NCBI RefSeq assembly: GCF_900114825.1
Contig: NZ_FOUI01000001.1
Location: forward strand, 393,067-457,066
Reading direction: 5' to 3'
Source of the DNA: Halopseudomonas yangmingensis
Lineage (GTDB): Bacteria > Pseudomonadota > Gammaproteobacteria > Pseudomonadales > Pseudomonadaceae
DNA: 64,000 nucleotides
The notes under the pieces are model-generated. The model was not told the origin of the DNA, did not search any database, and saw only the letters and a program-made list of their open reading frames with translations. Position 1 is the first letter of the stretch, and each line of letters starts with the position of its first letter. The position numbers and the translations under genes were made by a program. Positions 1 to 8,550 of the stretch are shown here, piece after piece.

Positions 1-1
1 C

Positions 2-1219
2 CTGCCCCTTGAAGAGCGTCTGGCGGTCTGGCAGCTGGTCAAGGCCGAGCGTGACGGTGACATCCTGCTGGAGGTCTCCGATGCGGTGCGTGAAACCCTT
101 ATTGCCGATATGGACAATGAGGAAATCATGGCGGCCGCCAACAGTCTTGATGCTGACGAGCTGGCTGATCTGGCCCCGGACCTGCCGCGAGATGTAGTTC
201 GTGAGCTGATGGATACGCTGGACGCCCAGCAACGTGAGCGACTCAAGTCAGCGCTGTCGTTCGACGAGGATCAGGTCGGGGCGATGATGGACTTTGACAT
301 GATCACCATCCGTGATGATGTCAGTCTTGAAGTGGTCAGTCGTTATCTGCGCCGCTTTGACGCGCTCCCCGACCATACCGACAAGTTGTTTGTAGTCGAC
401 AATGACGGCTTGCTGCAGGGCGTGCTGCCGGTTAAAAAGCTTCTGGTCAGTTCTCCGGATCTGCTGGTTGCCGATGTGATGTCTGCTGACCCGGTGGTAT
501 TTGATCCTGAGGATGATGCCAGTGAGGCGGCTCAGGCTTTCGAGCGTTATGACCTTATCTCTGCACCGGTGGTGGATGCCCAGGGCAAGCTGTTCGGGCG
601 CCTGACCATCGACGAGATGGTTGACTATATCCGTGAGGAAAGTGAGCAGGAAGTGCTGAGCGCCGCAGGTCTGCGCGAAGAGGAAGATATCTTTTCCTCT
701 GTTTGGAAGTCGGTCGGTAACCGTTGGGCCTGGCTGGCGATCAACCTCTGTACTGCCTTGCTGGCATCCCGGGTGATCGGGTTGTTCGAGGGGTCTATTG
801 AGCAGTTGGTAGCACTGGCCGCCTTGATGCCAATTGTAGCGGGTATCGGTGGCAACTCGGGCAACCAGACCGTCACCATGATCGTGCGCGGTATTGCTAC
901 TGGGCAGGTGCAGGTTGCCCACGGTCGGCGGTTGCTGCGCAAGGAAGCTGGTGTGGCGCTGATCAACGGATTCATCTGGGGTGTGGTGCTGGCCTGCATC
1001 GCTTGGCTGCTGTACGACAACGTGGCCTTGTCCGTCGTGCTGTTGTCGGCAATGACACTGAACATGCTCCTGGCGGCCTGTATGGGGGTGGTGATACCGC
1101 TGATTCGTCTGCGTCTGGATCGTGACCCGGCGTTGGGTTCGAGTGTGATGATTACCGCGATTACCGACAGTGGCGGGTTTTTCATTTTCCTCGGGCTGGC
1201 AACTATTTTCCTGCTGTGA
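2..1219 (+). CDS. mgtE: Magnesium transporter MgtE (5' truncated by window edge)
   Basis: Inner-membrane Mg2+ channel/transporter. The reading frame is open from base 2, so the true start lies before the window and part of the N-terminal domain is missing. What remains is the end of the helical N domain, a pair of CBS domains (roughly residues 125-235 of the visible part, with MSADPVVF), and a C-terminal five-helix membrane domain carrying the family hallmark PIVAGIGGNSGNQT. In characterised MgtE proteins the cytosolic N and CBS domains sense Mg2+ and close the pore. The last helix ends right at the TGA stop. The 162 bp to oadG suggest a separate transcription unit. Confidence 0.95.
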   Translation: MPLEERLAVWQLVKAERDGDILLEVSDAVRETLIADMDNEEIMAAANSLDADELADLAPDLPRDVVRELMDTLDAQQRERLKSALSFDEDQVGAMMDFDMITIRDDVSLEVVSRYLRRFDALPDHTDKLFVVDNDGLLQGVLPVKKLLVSSPDLLVADVMSADPVVFDPEDDASEAAQAFERYDLISAPVVDAQGKLFGRLTIDEMVDYIREESEQEVLSAAGLREEEDIFSSVWKSVGNRWAWLAINLCTALLASRVIGLFEGSIEQLVALAALMPIVAGIGGNSGNQTVTMIVRGIATGQVQVAHGRRLLRKEAGVALINGFIWGVVLACIAWLLYDNVALSVVLLSAMTLNMLLAACMGVVIPLIRLRLDRDPALGSSVMITAITDSGGFFIFLGLATIFLL

Positions 1220-1381
1220 CTTCGGTTTACAGATGTCGCACAGATTGCAATAAATGTCACATCAGGATAGATTGGGCGGGTTTTGACAGGTGGATAGTGA
1301 CTGGAATTTCGCCTGCATGACTGATCAATAATTACTGTCGACGGCGCCTGCGGGCGCTGTTTCTTCACGCTGGGGGGCGTC

Positions 1382-1636
1382 ATGGGTTCATCCGAATTGC
1401 TTGAGGAAGGTTTCGAGCTGATGCTGCTGGGTATGGGCTCAGTGTTCATCTTTCTGATCGTGCTGGTTTTTATTACCACGATAATGTCCCGTCTCTTGAC
1501 GCGCTTTTTTCCCGAGCCTGTTGCCGCTCCCAAGGTTGCTCCGAAGTCCGCTGCTGTTGCTGTCGGCTCAGTTGATCCTGAGTTGGTGGCTGCCATAGGT
1601 GCTGCCATCAAGCAGCACCGTGCTCGCCGCGGCTGA
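1382..1636 (+). CDS. oadG: Oxaloacetate decarboxylase gamma chain
   Basis: Small (84 aa) membrane subunit of the sodium-pumping oxaloacetate decarboxylase. It has one N-terminal membrane helix (about residues 15-37, SVFIFLIVLVFITTIM), a proline/alanine-rich linker (PEPVAAPKVAPKSAA) and a C-terminal VAAIGAAIKQHRARR tail typical of OadG. In the family this subunit bridges the alpha and beta chains and binds Zn2+ near its C terminus. It is the first gene of oadG-oadA-oadB; the order and tight spacing indicate an operon. The start ATG is preceded by a G-rich stretch. Confidence 0.93.
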   Translation: MGSSELLEEGFELMLLGMGSVFIFLIVLVFITTIMSRLLTRFFPEPVAAPKVAPKSAAVAVGSVDPELVAAIGAAIKQHRARRG

Positions 1637-1685
1637 GAATAGTTACGTACTTTCTTCCCATTGAAACAACCAAGGCCATGACACT

Positions 1686-3467
1686 ATGACCGATACCAAG
1701 AAGCCGCTGGGTATTACCGATGTGATCCTGAGGGATGCCCACCAGTCCATTCTGGCAACCCGTATGCGTCTCGATGATATGCTGCCGATCGCCGGCAAGC
1801 TCGACCAGGTAGGATTCTGGTCCGTCGAATCCTGGGGTGGAGCAACTTTTGATGCCTGTATTCGCTATCTAGGCGAAGATCCCTGGGAGCGTATCCGCGC
1901 GCTGAAAAAGGCCATGCCGAATACCCGTCAGCAAATGTTGCTGCGTGGCCAGAACCTGCTTGGTTATCGTCACTACGCCGACGATGTGGTAGAAAAATTT
2001 GTCGAGCGTGCAGCGGTAAACGGGGTTGACGTATTCCGCGTGTTTGATGCGATGAATGATCCGCGCAACCTGGATACCGCCCTGAAGGCGGTGAAGAAGC
2101 AGGGCAAGCATGCGCAGGGCACTATCTCCTACACCACCAGCCCTGTGCATACCATGGATATGTGGATTGAGCTGTCCAAGCAGATCGAAGATATGGGTGC
2201 CGACTCCATCGCGATCAAGGACATGGCCGGCATCCTGACCCCGTACAAGGCTTTTGAGCTGGTCTCGCGCCTGAAGCAGACGCTGAGCATTCCGGTTCAT
2301 ATGCAGTGCCATGCGACTGCCGGTCTGTCCACTGCCGCCATTCTCAAGGCCGCAGAAGCCGGGATCGACAACGTTGATACTGCTATCTCCTCAATGTCCA
2401 TGACCTATGGCCATTCACCGACCGAGTCGGTGGTGGCGATCTTCCAGAATACTGAGCGTGATACCGGCCTGAATCTGGAGTTGCTTGAGGAAGTCGCAGC
2501 CTACTTCCGTGAAGTGCGGAAAAAGTACGCCAAGTTCGAAGGTAACCTCAAGGGTGTGGACTCGCGCATTCTGGTTGCTCAGGTGCCGGGCGGCATGCTG
2601 ACCAACATGGAAGGGCAGCTCAAGGAGCAGGGCGCCAGTGACAAATTTGATGCAGTGCTGGCAGAGATTCCGCGGGTGCGTGAAGACCTCGGTTTCATCC
2701 CGCTGGTAACGCCGACCTCGCAGATTGTCGGCACTCAGGCAGTGATCAACGTGCTGACCGGTGAGCGTTACAAGTCGATCACCAAGGAAACTGCAGGCAT
2801 CCTCAAGGGTGAATACGGCGCAGCGCCGGCACCTTTCAATACCGAGTTGCAGGCGCGGGTACTGGATGGTGCTCAGGCCATCACCTGCCGCCCGGCCGAT
2901 CTGCTCGAGCCTGAGATGGACAAGCTGACTGCCGAACTCAAGGGGATTGCCCAGGAGAAAGGTATCAAGCTGGCCGCCGATGAAATTGATGATGTGCTGA
3001 CCTATGCACTGTTCCCGCAGATCGGTCTGAAGTTCCTGGAAAACCGCGGCAATCCGGATGCGTTCGAACCGGCTCCGACCGGCAAGGAGCTGCCAGTTTC
3101 CTCGGCCAAGCCGGGCGAGCCCGAAGTCTATACCGTCAGCGTGAACGGCAAGGAGTTCGTGGTGCAGGTGGCTGAAGGTGGCGACATTACCGGTATCAAG
3201 CCGCTGGGTGCTGCTGCTTCCGCTGCTGCGCCTGCTGCCTTGCCTGCTGGTGGTGGTGATCCGCAGGCGGCACCGCTGGCTGGCAATATCTTCAAGGTGC
3301 TGGTGGCTCCGGGTGACCAGGTTCAGGAAGGTGACGTGGTCATCATCCTGGAGGCGATGAAGATGGAAACCGAAGTGCGGGCCTTCAAGGCTGGCACCAT
3401 CGGTAGCGTCAATGTCAAGGTCGGCGACGCGGTAACCGTCGGCGATACCTTGCTGACTATCGGTTAA
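1686..3467 (+). CDS. oadA: Oxaloacetate decarboxylase alpha subunit (biotin-carrying)
   Basis: Cytosolic carboxyltransferase chain (593 aa). It moves CO2 from oxaloacetate to biotin, giving pyruvate; OadB then decarboxylates carboxybiotin and pumps Na+. The N-terminal carboxyltransferase domain starts [12 protein letters not shown] and carries the metal-binding MQCHATAG motif. The conserved carboxylase domain follows. An Ala/Pro-rich linker (about residues 510-530) leads to a biotinyl domain with EAMKMET, whose biotin-accepting Lys is residue 559, 34 residues from the C terminus as usual. The length is normal for the family. It lies between oadG and oadB, with 12 bp to oadB. Confidence 0.96.
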   Translation: MTDTKKPLGITDVILRDAHQSILATRMRLDDMLPIAGKLDQVGFWSVESWGGATFDACIRYLGEDPWERIRALKKAMPNTRQQMLLRGQNLLGYRHYADDVVEKFVERAAVNGVDVFRVFDAMNDPRNLDTALKAVKKQGKHAQGTISYTTSPVHTMDMWIELSKQIEDMGADSIAIKDMAGILTPYKAFELVSRLKQTLSIPVHMQCHATAGLSTAAILKAAEAGIDNVDTAISSMSMTYGHSPTESVVAIFQNTERDTGLNLELLEEVAAYFREVRKKYAKFEGNLKGVDSRILVAQVPGGMLTNMEGQLKEQGASDKFDAVLAEIPRVREDLGFIPLVTPTSQIVGTQAVINVLTGERYKSITKETAGILKGEYGAAPAPFNTELQARVLDGAQAITCRPADLLEPEMDKLTAELKGIAQEKGIKLAADEIDDVLTYALFPQIGLKFLENRGNPDAFEPAPTGKELPVSSAKPGEPEVYTVSVNGKEFVVQVAEGGDITGIKPLGAAASAAAPAALPAGGGDPQAAPLAGNIFKVLVAPGDQVQEGDVVIILEAMKMETEVRAFKAGTIGSVNVKVGDAVTVGDTLLTIG

Positions 3468-3479
3468 GGGGGAAGATTC

Positions 3480-4616
3480 ATGGAGAAGCTTCTCCAGTTG
3501 TGGCAGACCACCGGTATCCATCATATGGAGCTGGGTCAGGTGATCATGATCGCCATCTGCCTGATGCTGATCTATCTGGCTATCAAGAAAGGCTTTGAGC
3601 CGCTGCTGCTGATCCCGATCGGTTTTGGTGGGGTGCTGGCCAACCTGCCGGTGGCGGGTATCGCCGAGTCTGGCGGTATGCTTTATATGCTCTACCAGAT
3701 TGGTCTGCCAACCACCATGTTCCCGCTGCTGATCTTTATGGGCGTGGGCGCTATGACCGATTTTGGTCCCATGTTGGCCAATCCGCGTACCCTGTTGCTC
3801 GGTGCTGCCGCACAGTTCGGTATCTTTGGTACCCTGCTGGGGGCGCTGGCACTGACTGCGTGGGGTATTCCGGGGTTCGACTTTACTATCAAGGAAGCAG
3901 CATCGATTGCCATTATCGGTGGGGCCGATGGCCCGACGTCGATCTTTGTGACGTCTCAGCTCGCTCCGCATCTGCTTGGTCCGATTGCCGTGGCGGCTTA
4001 TGCCTATATGGCGCTGGTGCCATTGCTGCAGCCGCCGATCATGCGTGCTTTGACCAACAAGAAAGAGCGCGCGATTACCATGGTGCAACTGCGCACCGTG
4101 AGCAAGACCGAAAAGATCATGTTCCCAATCGTGCTGATGATACTTGTGGCGCTGTTGCTGCCTTCAGCCGCGCCGCTGGTGGGTATGCTGTGCTTTGGTA
4201 ATCTGATGCGTGAATGTGGGGTGGTTGAGCGTCTGGCGGATACCGCCCGTAATGCGCTGATCAATATTGTGACCATAGCGCTGGGTTTGGCAGTTGGTTC
4301 GCAAATGTCTGCAGAATCCTTCCTTCAACTGACCACCCTGGGCATTATGGTGCTGGGTATGGTGGCCTTCTGCGGCGGGACGGCGGCAGGTGTGCTGATG
4401 GCCAAGCTGATGAATCTGGTCAGCAAGCAGCAGATCAACCCATTGATCGGCTCTGCTGGTGTGTCGGCGGTACCCATGGCTGCACGTGTTTCCAATAAGG
4501 TCGGCCTGGAGGCTAATCCGCAGAACTTCCTGCTGATGCATGCCATGGGGCCGAATGTGGCAGGTGTGATCGGCTCGGCAGTGGCGGCGGGTGTGTTGCT
4601 GAACTTCGTCGGCTAA
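3480..4616 (+). CDS. oadB: Oxaloacetate decarboxylase beta subunit (Na+ pump)
   Basis: Polytopic inner-membrane subunit (378 aa) that couples decarboxylation of carboxybiotin to Na+ export. About nine to eleven hydrophobic helices are visible. The conserved family stretch [17 protein letters not shown] lies near residue 140 and a second conserved region, [16 protein letters not shown], near residue 320; both contribute to the Na+ and carboxybiotin site in characterised homologues. It starts 12 bp after oadA with GGGGGA as ribosome binding site and is followed directly by a strong terminator, so it closes the operon. Confidence 0.95.
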   Translation: MEKLLQLWQTTGIHHMELGQVIMIAICLMLIYLAIKKGFEPLLLIPIGFGGVLANLPVAGIAESGGMLYMLYQIGLPTTMFPLLIFMGVGAMTDFGPMLANPRTLLLGAAAQFGIFGTLLGALALTAWGIPGFDFTIKEAASIAIIGGADGPTSIFVTSQLAPHLLGPIAVAAYAYMALVPLLQPPIMRALTNKKERAITMVQLRTVSKTEKIMFPIVLMILVALLLPSAAPLVGMLCFGNLMRECGVVERLADTARNALINIVTIALGLAVGSQMSAESFLQLTTLGIMVLGMVAFCGGTAAGVLMAKLMNLVSKQQINPLIGSAGVSAVPMAARVSNKVGLEANPQNFLLMHAMGPNVAGVIGSAVAAGVLLNFVG

Positions 4617-4630
4617 GATTCCCGGTGCCA

Positions 4631-4665
4631 CAACAAAAAGCCCGGCTTGTCCGGGCTTTTTGTTG
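4631..4665 (+). terminator. Intrinsic terminator after oadGAB
   Basis: Near-perfect hairpin with a GCCCGG stem extended by an A-run on one side and a T-run on the other, with loop CTTGT. It starts 15 bp after the oadB stop. The symmetric A and T tracts mean it could also act on the other strand. Confidence 0.9.
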
Positions 4666-4704
4666 TGCAGTAGAAATGGGTGGTGAGCTACTGGCAGAAA
4701 AGGC

Positions 4705-4728
4705 AAAGCCCGCCGGAAGGCGGGCTTT
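4705..4728 (-). terminator. Intrinsic terminator after amrZ
   Basis: Ten-base-pair stem AAAGCCCGCC / GGCGGGCTTT with a GGAA loop, 29 bp beyond the amrZ stop. Read on the minus strand it is followed by a T-rich stretch. It sits back to back with the oadGAB terminator, as expected between convergent units. Confidence 0.75.
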
Positions 4729-4757
4729 TGCGGGTGTTGCAGGACGAAAAGTCTGGA

Positions 4758-5078
4758 TCAGGACGCCTGTTCCTGGCTGAGCAGTGCGAGCAGGGCATTC
4801 TGCTGGCGGTGACTCATTTCACGGAAGCGATTCAGCAGCTCGCGCTCGGGAACGCTGAGTTGCTGCTCGTCGATCTGGCTGATGTTGCGGATGCTCAGGC
4901 CCACGGGCAAAACGGGGAGGTCATGCAGGCTCTGTTCGAGTCGCGCGATAATTTCCGAGTTCATGCTGCGGTGGTGCTTACGCGCAACCTCGGCGATGTG
5001 ATCACGCATTCCATCCGGCAGGCGTATGACGAACTTGTCTGCTGTACGACTGGTAAACTCTCGGGTGGCTGTTTTCAT
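4758..5078 (-). CDS. amrZ: AmrZ-type ribbon-helix-helix transcriptional regulator
   Basis: Small DNA-binding protein (106 aa). The N-terminal ribbon-helix-helix contains [20 protein letters not shown] followed by [17 protein letters not shown], which I recognise as nearly identical to Pseudomonas AmrZ (AlgZ). The C-terminal half ([23 protein letters not shown]) matches the AmrZ tetramerisation region. In Pseudomonas AmrZ controls motility, exopolysaccharide, c-di-GMP enzymes and its own gene. The ATG at 5078 was preferred; an in-frame TTG two codons upstream is possible. It is monocistronic, with its own terminator and a 350-bp upstream region. Direct targets in this genome cannot be read from the window. 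Confidence 0.9.
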   Translation of the reverse strand: MKTATREFTSRTADKFVIRLPDGMRDHIAEVARKHHRSMNSEIIARLEQSLHDLPVLPVGLSIRNISQIDEQQLSVPERELLNRFREMSHRQQNALLALLSQEQAS

Positions 5079-5084
5079 AATCAA

Positions 5085-5362
5085 GGATGCATTCTTGAGA
5101 TTGGCGGAAGATGCAGCTCGTGCTGGTACAACAACCTTGTCGTGACGACTGCGATTTCATTGTCGATGTTGCCATATTCACGGGGCAAATCAAACAACTG
5201 TACGAAACTCTACTCCTGTTTCACTATTTTGGGTAGGCTTGATGTGCTGTGGTGGCTTAATGGCGTCGTTTTTGTGTCACCCTTTGTGAGCTGGTTCACA
5301 CTTGATGTGCCATGCGTGGTCGTTAATGTAATGAGTAATTCCTGCTTTGCTGCAGAGGTGAC
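5085..5362. other. Intergenic region upstream of amrZ
   Basis: About 280 bp, more AT-rich than its surroundings, with no convincing gene on either strand. It should carry the amrZ promoter and any autoregulatory sites. I could not pick a reliable AmrZ box by eye. Confidence 0.5.
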
Positions 5363-5390
5363 TTGGAATTCTCCGGTGTTTTTGTACAAT
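5363..5390 (+). promoter_or_regulatory. Sigma-70 promoter of tRNA-Arg
   Basis: The -35 hexamer TTGGAA (5363-5368) is followed by a 16-bp spacer and the -10 hexamer TACAAT (5385-5390). Transcription would begin about 30 bp before the mature tRNA 5' end, leaving a short leader. Confidence 0.7.
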
Positions 5391-5426
5391 GCGCAGGCAT
5401 TCGTCAGTCCAGATCAACACCTTTTT

Positions 5427-5503
5427 GCGCTTGTAGCTCAGCTGGATAGAGCAACCGCCTCCTAAGCGGTAGGTCGCCGGTTCGAATCCGGCCTTGCGCA
5501 CCA
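5427..5503 (+). tRNA. tRNA-Arg (anticodon CCT)
   Basis: A full 77-nt cloverleaf with encoded CCA. The D arm is GCTC/GAGC, the anticodon stem ACCGC/GCGGT has loop CTCCTAA (anticodon CCT at 5461-5463), and the T arm GCCGG/CCGGC has loop TTCGAAT. The acceptor stem 5427-5433 / 5493-5499 pairs at five of seven positions but has two adjacent U-U mismatches at positions 5-68 and 6-67, which is odd. It decodes AGG, a rare codon in high-GC pseudomonads. Its 3' half overlaps the antisense end of the NnrS-like gene. Confidence 0.93.
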
Positions 5504-6619
5504 AATTCCCGACCATTTCCATGCCAGCCATAGATAGGCAAGACTCCAGCATATGGCGGCTATCCAGAGCAAAAGTATCCTGTTTTCGAGCAGGTCCGCT
5601 CCGACGCGTGCACAGGCTGCCAGCGTAATCATCAGGCATGGGAACGCCAGCAAGCCCCAGTCAGTACTGTGCTTCAGTCGTTGGGCCAGGCTGCGCAACA
5701 TGATGCAGCATGACAGGGTGCCCAGTGCTCCGGTACTGATCATGTGTACGCTGGTTTGCCACCCCCACTGGCATATCAGCGCAAGACCGCAGGCAATCAG
5801 CCCCACTGCGAGCCATAGATAGCCGATCAGCATCCCTGAAATGAATGCATGGCCGAGTAGTGCGCGCACTTGCCAGCGCCAAAGTCGAGTCAGGCATAGA
5901 AAGCCGGCAACAACAAGCAGTAATCCGGCTGGCGCCGGTAGCCAGTGGCCGAGCAAAGCCGCACAGCCAATGGTTGCTATCAGCCATCCTTCCAGCCCCG
6001 GCTGAAGTCGGGCCTGTATCTCTATTCCGCGCTTCTGGTGGGCGGTTGTAATTGCTGGCGCGAGGCTGCGGCCACCCATGAACATCATCAGAAGTGCCAG
6101 CAGCAAGAGCATCTGGCTGCCCAGATGTCGTTGCCAATACCAGCCGTTGTGTTGGGCAATCAGCCAGTTGCTGGCCACCGCCAGAATGGCCAGTAATCCC
6201 AGTAGTGGGACCAGCATCAGATTGCTCCAGCGCTTGGCCCGAGCAAAGCGAGGCAGTAATAACCATAACAGGCTGCAGGCAAAGACGGTTTGGGCGCCGG
6301 TGCCAAGCCAGTCTGGTGAGCCGCTGAGTGGCGCAATCCGGGCAGTAGCCCAAGCTGTCAATAATCCCAGCAATTGCCAGCGAGATGTTTTTCCGCACAG
6401 ATATCCGGTAATCAAAGCCAGGGTAAAGCCTGAAAGCAGGTGCTGCGCATGCGCGCCGGGTTGGGCCAGCGCCGGTATGTTGATCTGGTACAGGAGGGCG
6501 CCCAGACTCAAAGGAACCATGATGGCTGCATACAAGCAGGCAACAGGGAACCACCAATGGCTGGCCCAGTCGCGTTCGTGAAGCCATTCGGACAGGGAGA
6601 TGTTTGGCTGAAAAAACAT
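5462..6619 (-). CDS. NnrS family haem/copper-type membrane protein
   Basis: Polytopic inner-membrane protein of about 385 aa with ten to twelve hydrophobic helices. It fits the NnrS family in two places: HAQHLLSGFTLALITGYL resembles the HAHEMxFG...GFLLTA signature, and HMISTGALGTLSCCIMLRS resembles the second conserved histidine region. NnrS proteins are linked to resistance to nitric oxide and iron-dinitrosyl complexes. The usual HAHE reads HAQH here, so ligand binding may differ. The coding sequence runs 42 bp into the antisense strand of the tRNA, ending CARPDSNRRPTA. The start is uncertain: ATG 6619 is used because GAGAAG lies upstream; ATGs at 6661 and 6679 are alternatives. Confidence 0.7.
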   Translation of the reverse strand: MFFQPNISLSEWLHERDWASHWWFPVACLYAAIMVPLSLGALLYQINIPALAQPGAHAQHLLSGFTLALITGYLCGKTSRWQLLGLLTAWATARIAPLSGSPDWLGTGAQTVFACSLLWLLLPRFARAKRWSNLMLVPLLGLLAILAVASNWLIAQHNGWYWQRHLGSQMLLLLALLMMFMGGRSLAPAITTAHQKRGIEIQARLQPGLEGWLIATIGCAALLGHWLPAPAGLLLVVAGFLCLTRLWRWQVRALLGHAFISGMLIGYLWLAVGLIACGLALICQWGWQTSVHMISTGALGTLSCCIMLRSLAQRLKHSTDWGLLAFPCLMITLAACARVGADLLENRILLLWIAAICWSLAYLWLAWKWSGIWCARPDSNRRPTA

Positions 6620-6731
6620 TGGCTGGCTGAATCTTCTCGGTGATATGGCAAAGGGTAGCATGGGGCTTTGCAGTCTCAACTGCTATCATGCCTGCAAATC
6701 ATTCACGACCATTTTACAAGAGGGTGGCGTT

Positions 6732-7151
6732 ATGCAAGAGCCGAGCATTCAATCATTTTCCGACCTGCTCGCAGTAGCGCGGCAACAGTCGGAGCCGCAG
6801 CGATTGTTGTTTGTTTTTGCCAGGCCCGAATTGCCTGAAGGGCACACGGCAGAACAGGCAAAGCGTTTTGCCGAAGGGCAGGGTGGTCATTTGGCTCCCG
6901 TGCTTTGTGTCGACAAGTCTGCCAATGAACTTGGCAGCTTTGACGAGTTGGTTGCCGAGTCGGAGACGACCGGACAGGAGTGGGCTGTGGTTTTTGTTGC
7001 GGCGCTGTCGGGTCAGATGGGCTGCGAGGCTGCGCCGGAGTCTTGTGACAAGGCGCTGCGTAACATGGTGAGTTCAATTCAGGTTGGTCGTGTGGCGGGT
7101 TTCCTTACGTTTGACCGCAGTGGTGCGCCTATGGAGTTGATAACAGGTTGA
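6732..7151 (+). CDS. Conserved small protein, function unknown
   Basis: A 139-aa soluble protein starting MQEPSIQSFSDLLAVARQQ, preceded by the ribosome binding site GAGGGTGG. It has the conserved pattern QRLLFVFARPELPEG ... LAPVLCVDKS ... WAVVFVAALSG ... FLTFDRSGAPM. I recall close relatives in Pseudomonas labelled ribonucleotide reductase subunit alpha; nothing here resembles a ribonucleotide reductase, which is several times longer with multiple cysteines, so that label looks wrong. No signal peptide or membrane helix is visible. It starts divergently from the NnrS-like gene and sits just before the MFS gene. Confidence 0.8.
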   Translation: MQEPSIQSFSDLLAVARQQSEPQRLLFVFARPELPEGHTAEQAKRFAEGQGGHLAPVLCVDKSANELGSFDELVAESETTGQEWAVVFVAALSGQMGCEAAPESCDKALRNMVSSIQVGRVAGFLTFDRSGAPMELITG

Positions 7152-7190
7152 AGATTGCGGTCCGTTTTTGTTACTAACCCCGGAGGAGTC

Positions 7191-8531
7191 ATGCCCAAGG
7201 CATTAATGGCGTTCTCGTCGCTGTATTTTGCAGCCTTGCTGATGCTGCTTGGCAGTGGTTTGCTGACTACCTGGCTGGGTTTGCGTCTCAATCAGCAAGG
7301 GGTGGGTGAGTTCTGGATCGGTCTGATGATGGCTGCTTATTATCTGGGACTGGTTGCCGGGGCCTCGGTTGGCCACCGCCTGATTGCCAGAGTCGGTCAT
7401 ATACGCGCGTTTGTTGCCAGCGCGGGTGTTGTGACTGCCTCGGTGCTTGGCCATGCGTTGCTAGAGACGACCGGTTTCTGGTTGTTGCTACGTTTGTTGG
7501 TAGGCATGGGGATGATGTGCCAGTACATGGTGGTGGAAAGCTGGCTCAATGAGCAGGCAGAGTCACATCAGCGCGGCATGGTGTTCGCCAGTTATATGGT
7601 GGTGACCTTCCTGGGCACTGTGTTGGGTCAAATCGTGCTGACCATAATGCCGGATCTGGATATTCGTCATTTGCTGATGGTAGCCATGTGCTTTTCTCTG
7701 TGTCTGGTGCCGGTTGCGGTGACCCGGCGAATTCACCCGGCTCCCCTGCATCCGGCGCCTTTGAAGGTGCGTCTGTTTATCGAGCGTATTCCTCAGGCAC
7801 TCACCTCGGTGCTGGTTTCGGGGTTGCTGGTCGGTGCCTTTTATGGTCTGGCTCCGGTGTTCGCTGCGTCGAGCGGTTTACAGACGGCTGAGGTAGGTCT
7901 TTTTATGGCGGTAACCGTGGGGGCGGGCTTGTTGGCTCAGTGGCCGGTAGGCTGGCTCTCCGATCGCCTGGACCGCAGTCGTATGATCCAGCTGAATGCC
8001 ATCATACTGACCGGGGTCACCTTGTTGATTTCGCTTGGCGTGCTCGATTCCGGGGCAACGCTGGCACTCACCGCAATCTTTGGCTTGCTCGCATTTACTC
8101 TCTACCCGTTGGCTGTTGCGCTTGCCAATGACCATGTGGAACAGGAGGAGCGGGTGCCGCTTTCGGCAATGCTTTTGCTGACCTTTGGTGTGGGTGCCAG
8201 TATTGGCCCGGTCGCAGCCTCTGTACTTATGGGGCAGTGGGGGCCGGGCATGCTCTATGTGTTTATGGCCTGTTGTACGTTGGTGCTGATGGTGCGCGTG
8301 CGTCCGGAGCAGGTAACCGGAGAGCATCTGGTTGATGAGGCTCCGCTGAGCTTCATGCCGGCTGCAGGTAACCTGGCAAGTTCGCCGCTTGCTGCCGCGC
8401 TGGATCCTCGTGTGGATGAGCAGATGGTGGTAGAGCAGATGGTGGATGAGGAAGCCCTTCAGCAGCGTGAAGGGGATATTGCGGAAGAGGTTGTTGTGGA
8501 TGCTGATGGTGATGAGCATCGTCCGGGCTGA
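7191..8531 (+). CDS. MFS transporter (YcaD-like) with acidic C-terminal tail
   Basis: Twelve-helix major facilitator of 446 aa, closest in feel to E. coli YcaD: MPKALMAFSSLYFAALLMLLG at the start and the A-type loop GHRLIARVGHIRAF between helices 2 and 3. The substrate is unknown. The ATG at 7191 follows a strong GGAGGAG. The last roughly 45 residues are a very acidic hydrophilic tail with a 15-bp tandem repeat (EQMVVEQMVDEEA, about 8418-8447), not part of the transport domain. A hairpin follows the stop. Confidence 0.85.
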   Translation: MPKALMAFSSLYFAALLMLLGSGLLTTWLGLRLNQQGVGEFWIGLMMAAYYLGLVAGASVGHRLIARVGHIRAFVASAGVVTASVLGHALLETTGFWLLLRLLVGMGMMCQYMVVESWLNEQAESHQRGMVFASYMVVTFLGTVLGQIVLTIMPDLDIRHLLMVAMCFSLCLVPVAVTRRIHPAPLHPAPLKVRLFIERIPQALTSVLVSGLLVGAFYGLAPVFAASSGLQTAEVGLFMAVTVGAGLLAQWPVGWLSDRLDRSRMIQLNAIILTGVTLLISLGVLDSGATLALTAIFGLLAFTLYPLAVALANDHVEQEERVPLSAMLLLTFGVGASIGPVAASVLMGQWGPGMLYVFMACCTLVLMVRVRPEQVTGEHLVDEAPLSFMPAAGNLASSPLAAALDPRVDEQMVVEQMVDEEALQQREGDIAEEVVVDADGDEHRPG

Positions 8532-8550
8532 AGCCTGAGGGAGGCTTCAG
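8528..8550. terminator. Hairpin between convergent MFS and flgZ genes
   Basis: Perfect nine-base stem CTGAAGCCT / AGGCTTCAG with a GAGGG loop. It spans the MFS stop codon and the last codons of flgZ. There is no clear T-run on either strand, so termination may be weak or factor-assisted. Confidence 0.45.

Noticed and set aside
1303..1316. GG-N10-GC pattern before oadG, possible sigma-54 promoter
   Set aside because: Only the GG and GC dinucleotides match; most of the flanking consensus bases are wrong.
2415..4088. Long minus-strand ORF of 557 codons opposite oadA and oadB
   Set aside because: Low-complexity His/Gln/Arg-rich translation typical of the antisense of a GC-rich gene; oadA and oadB on the other strand are certain.
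4680..5465. Plus-strand ORF of 261 codons across amrZ and its upstream region
   Set aside because: It reads the antisense of amrZ and then non-coding DNA into the tRNA; the minus-strand amrZ product is a clear conserved protein.
5277..5639. Minus-strand ORF of 120 codons with GFEPATYRLGGG
   Set aside because: This peptide is the familiar false translation of the strand opposite a tRNA-Arg gene; the frame is not coding.
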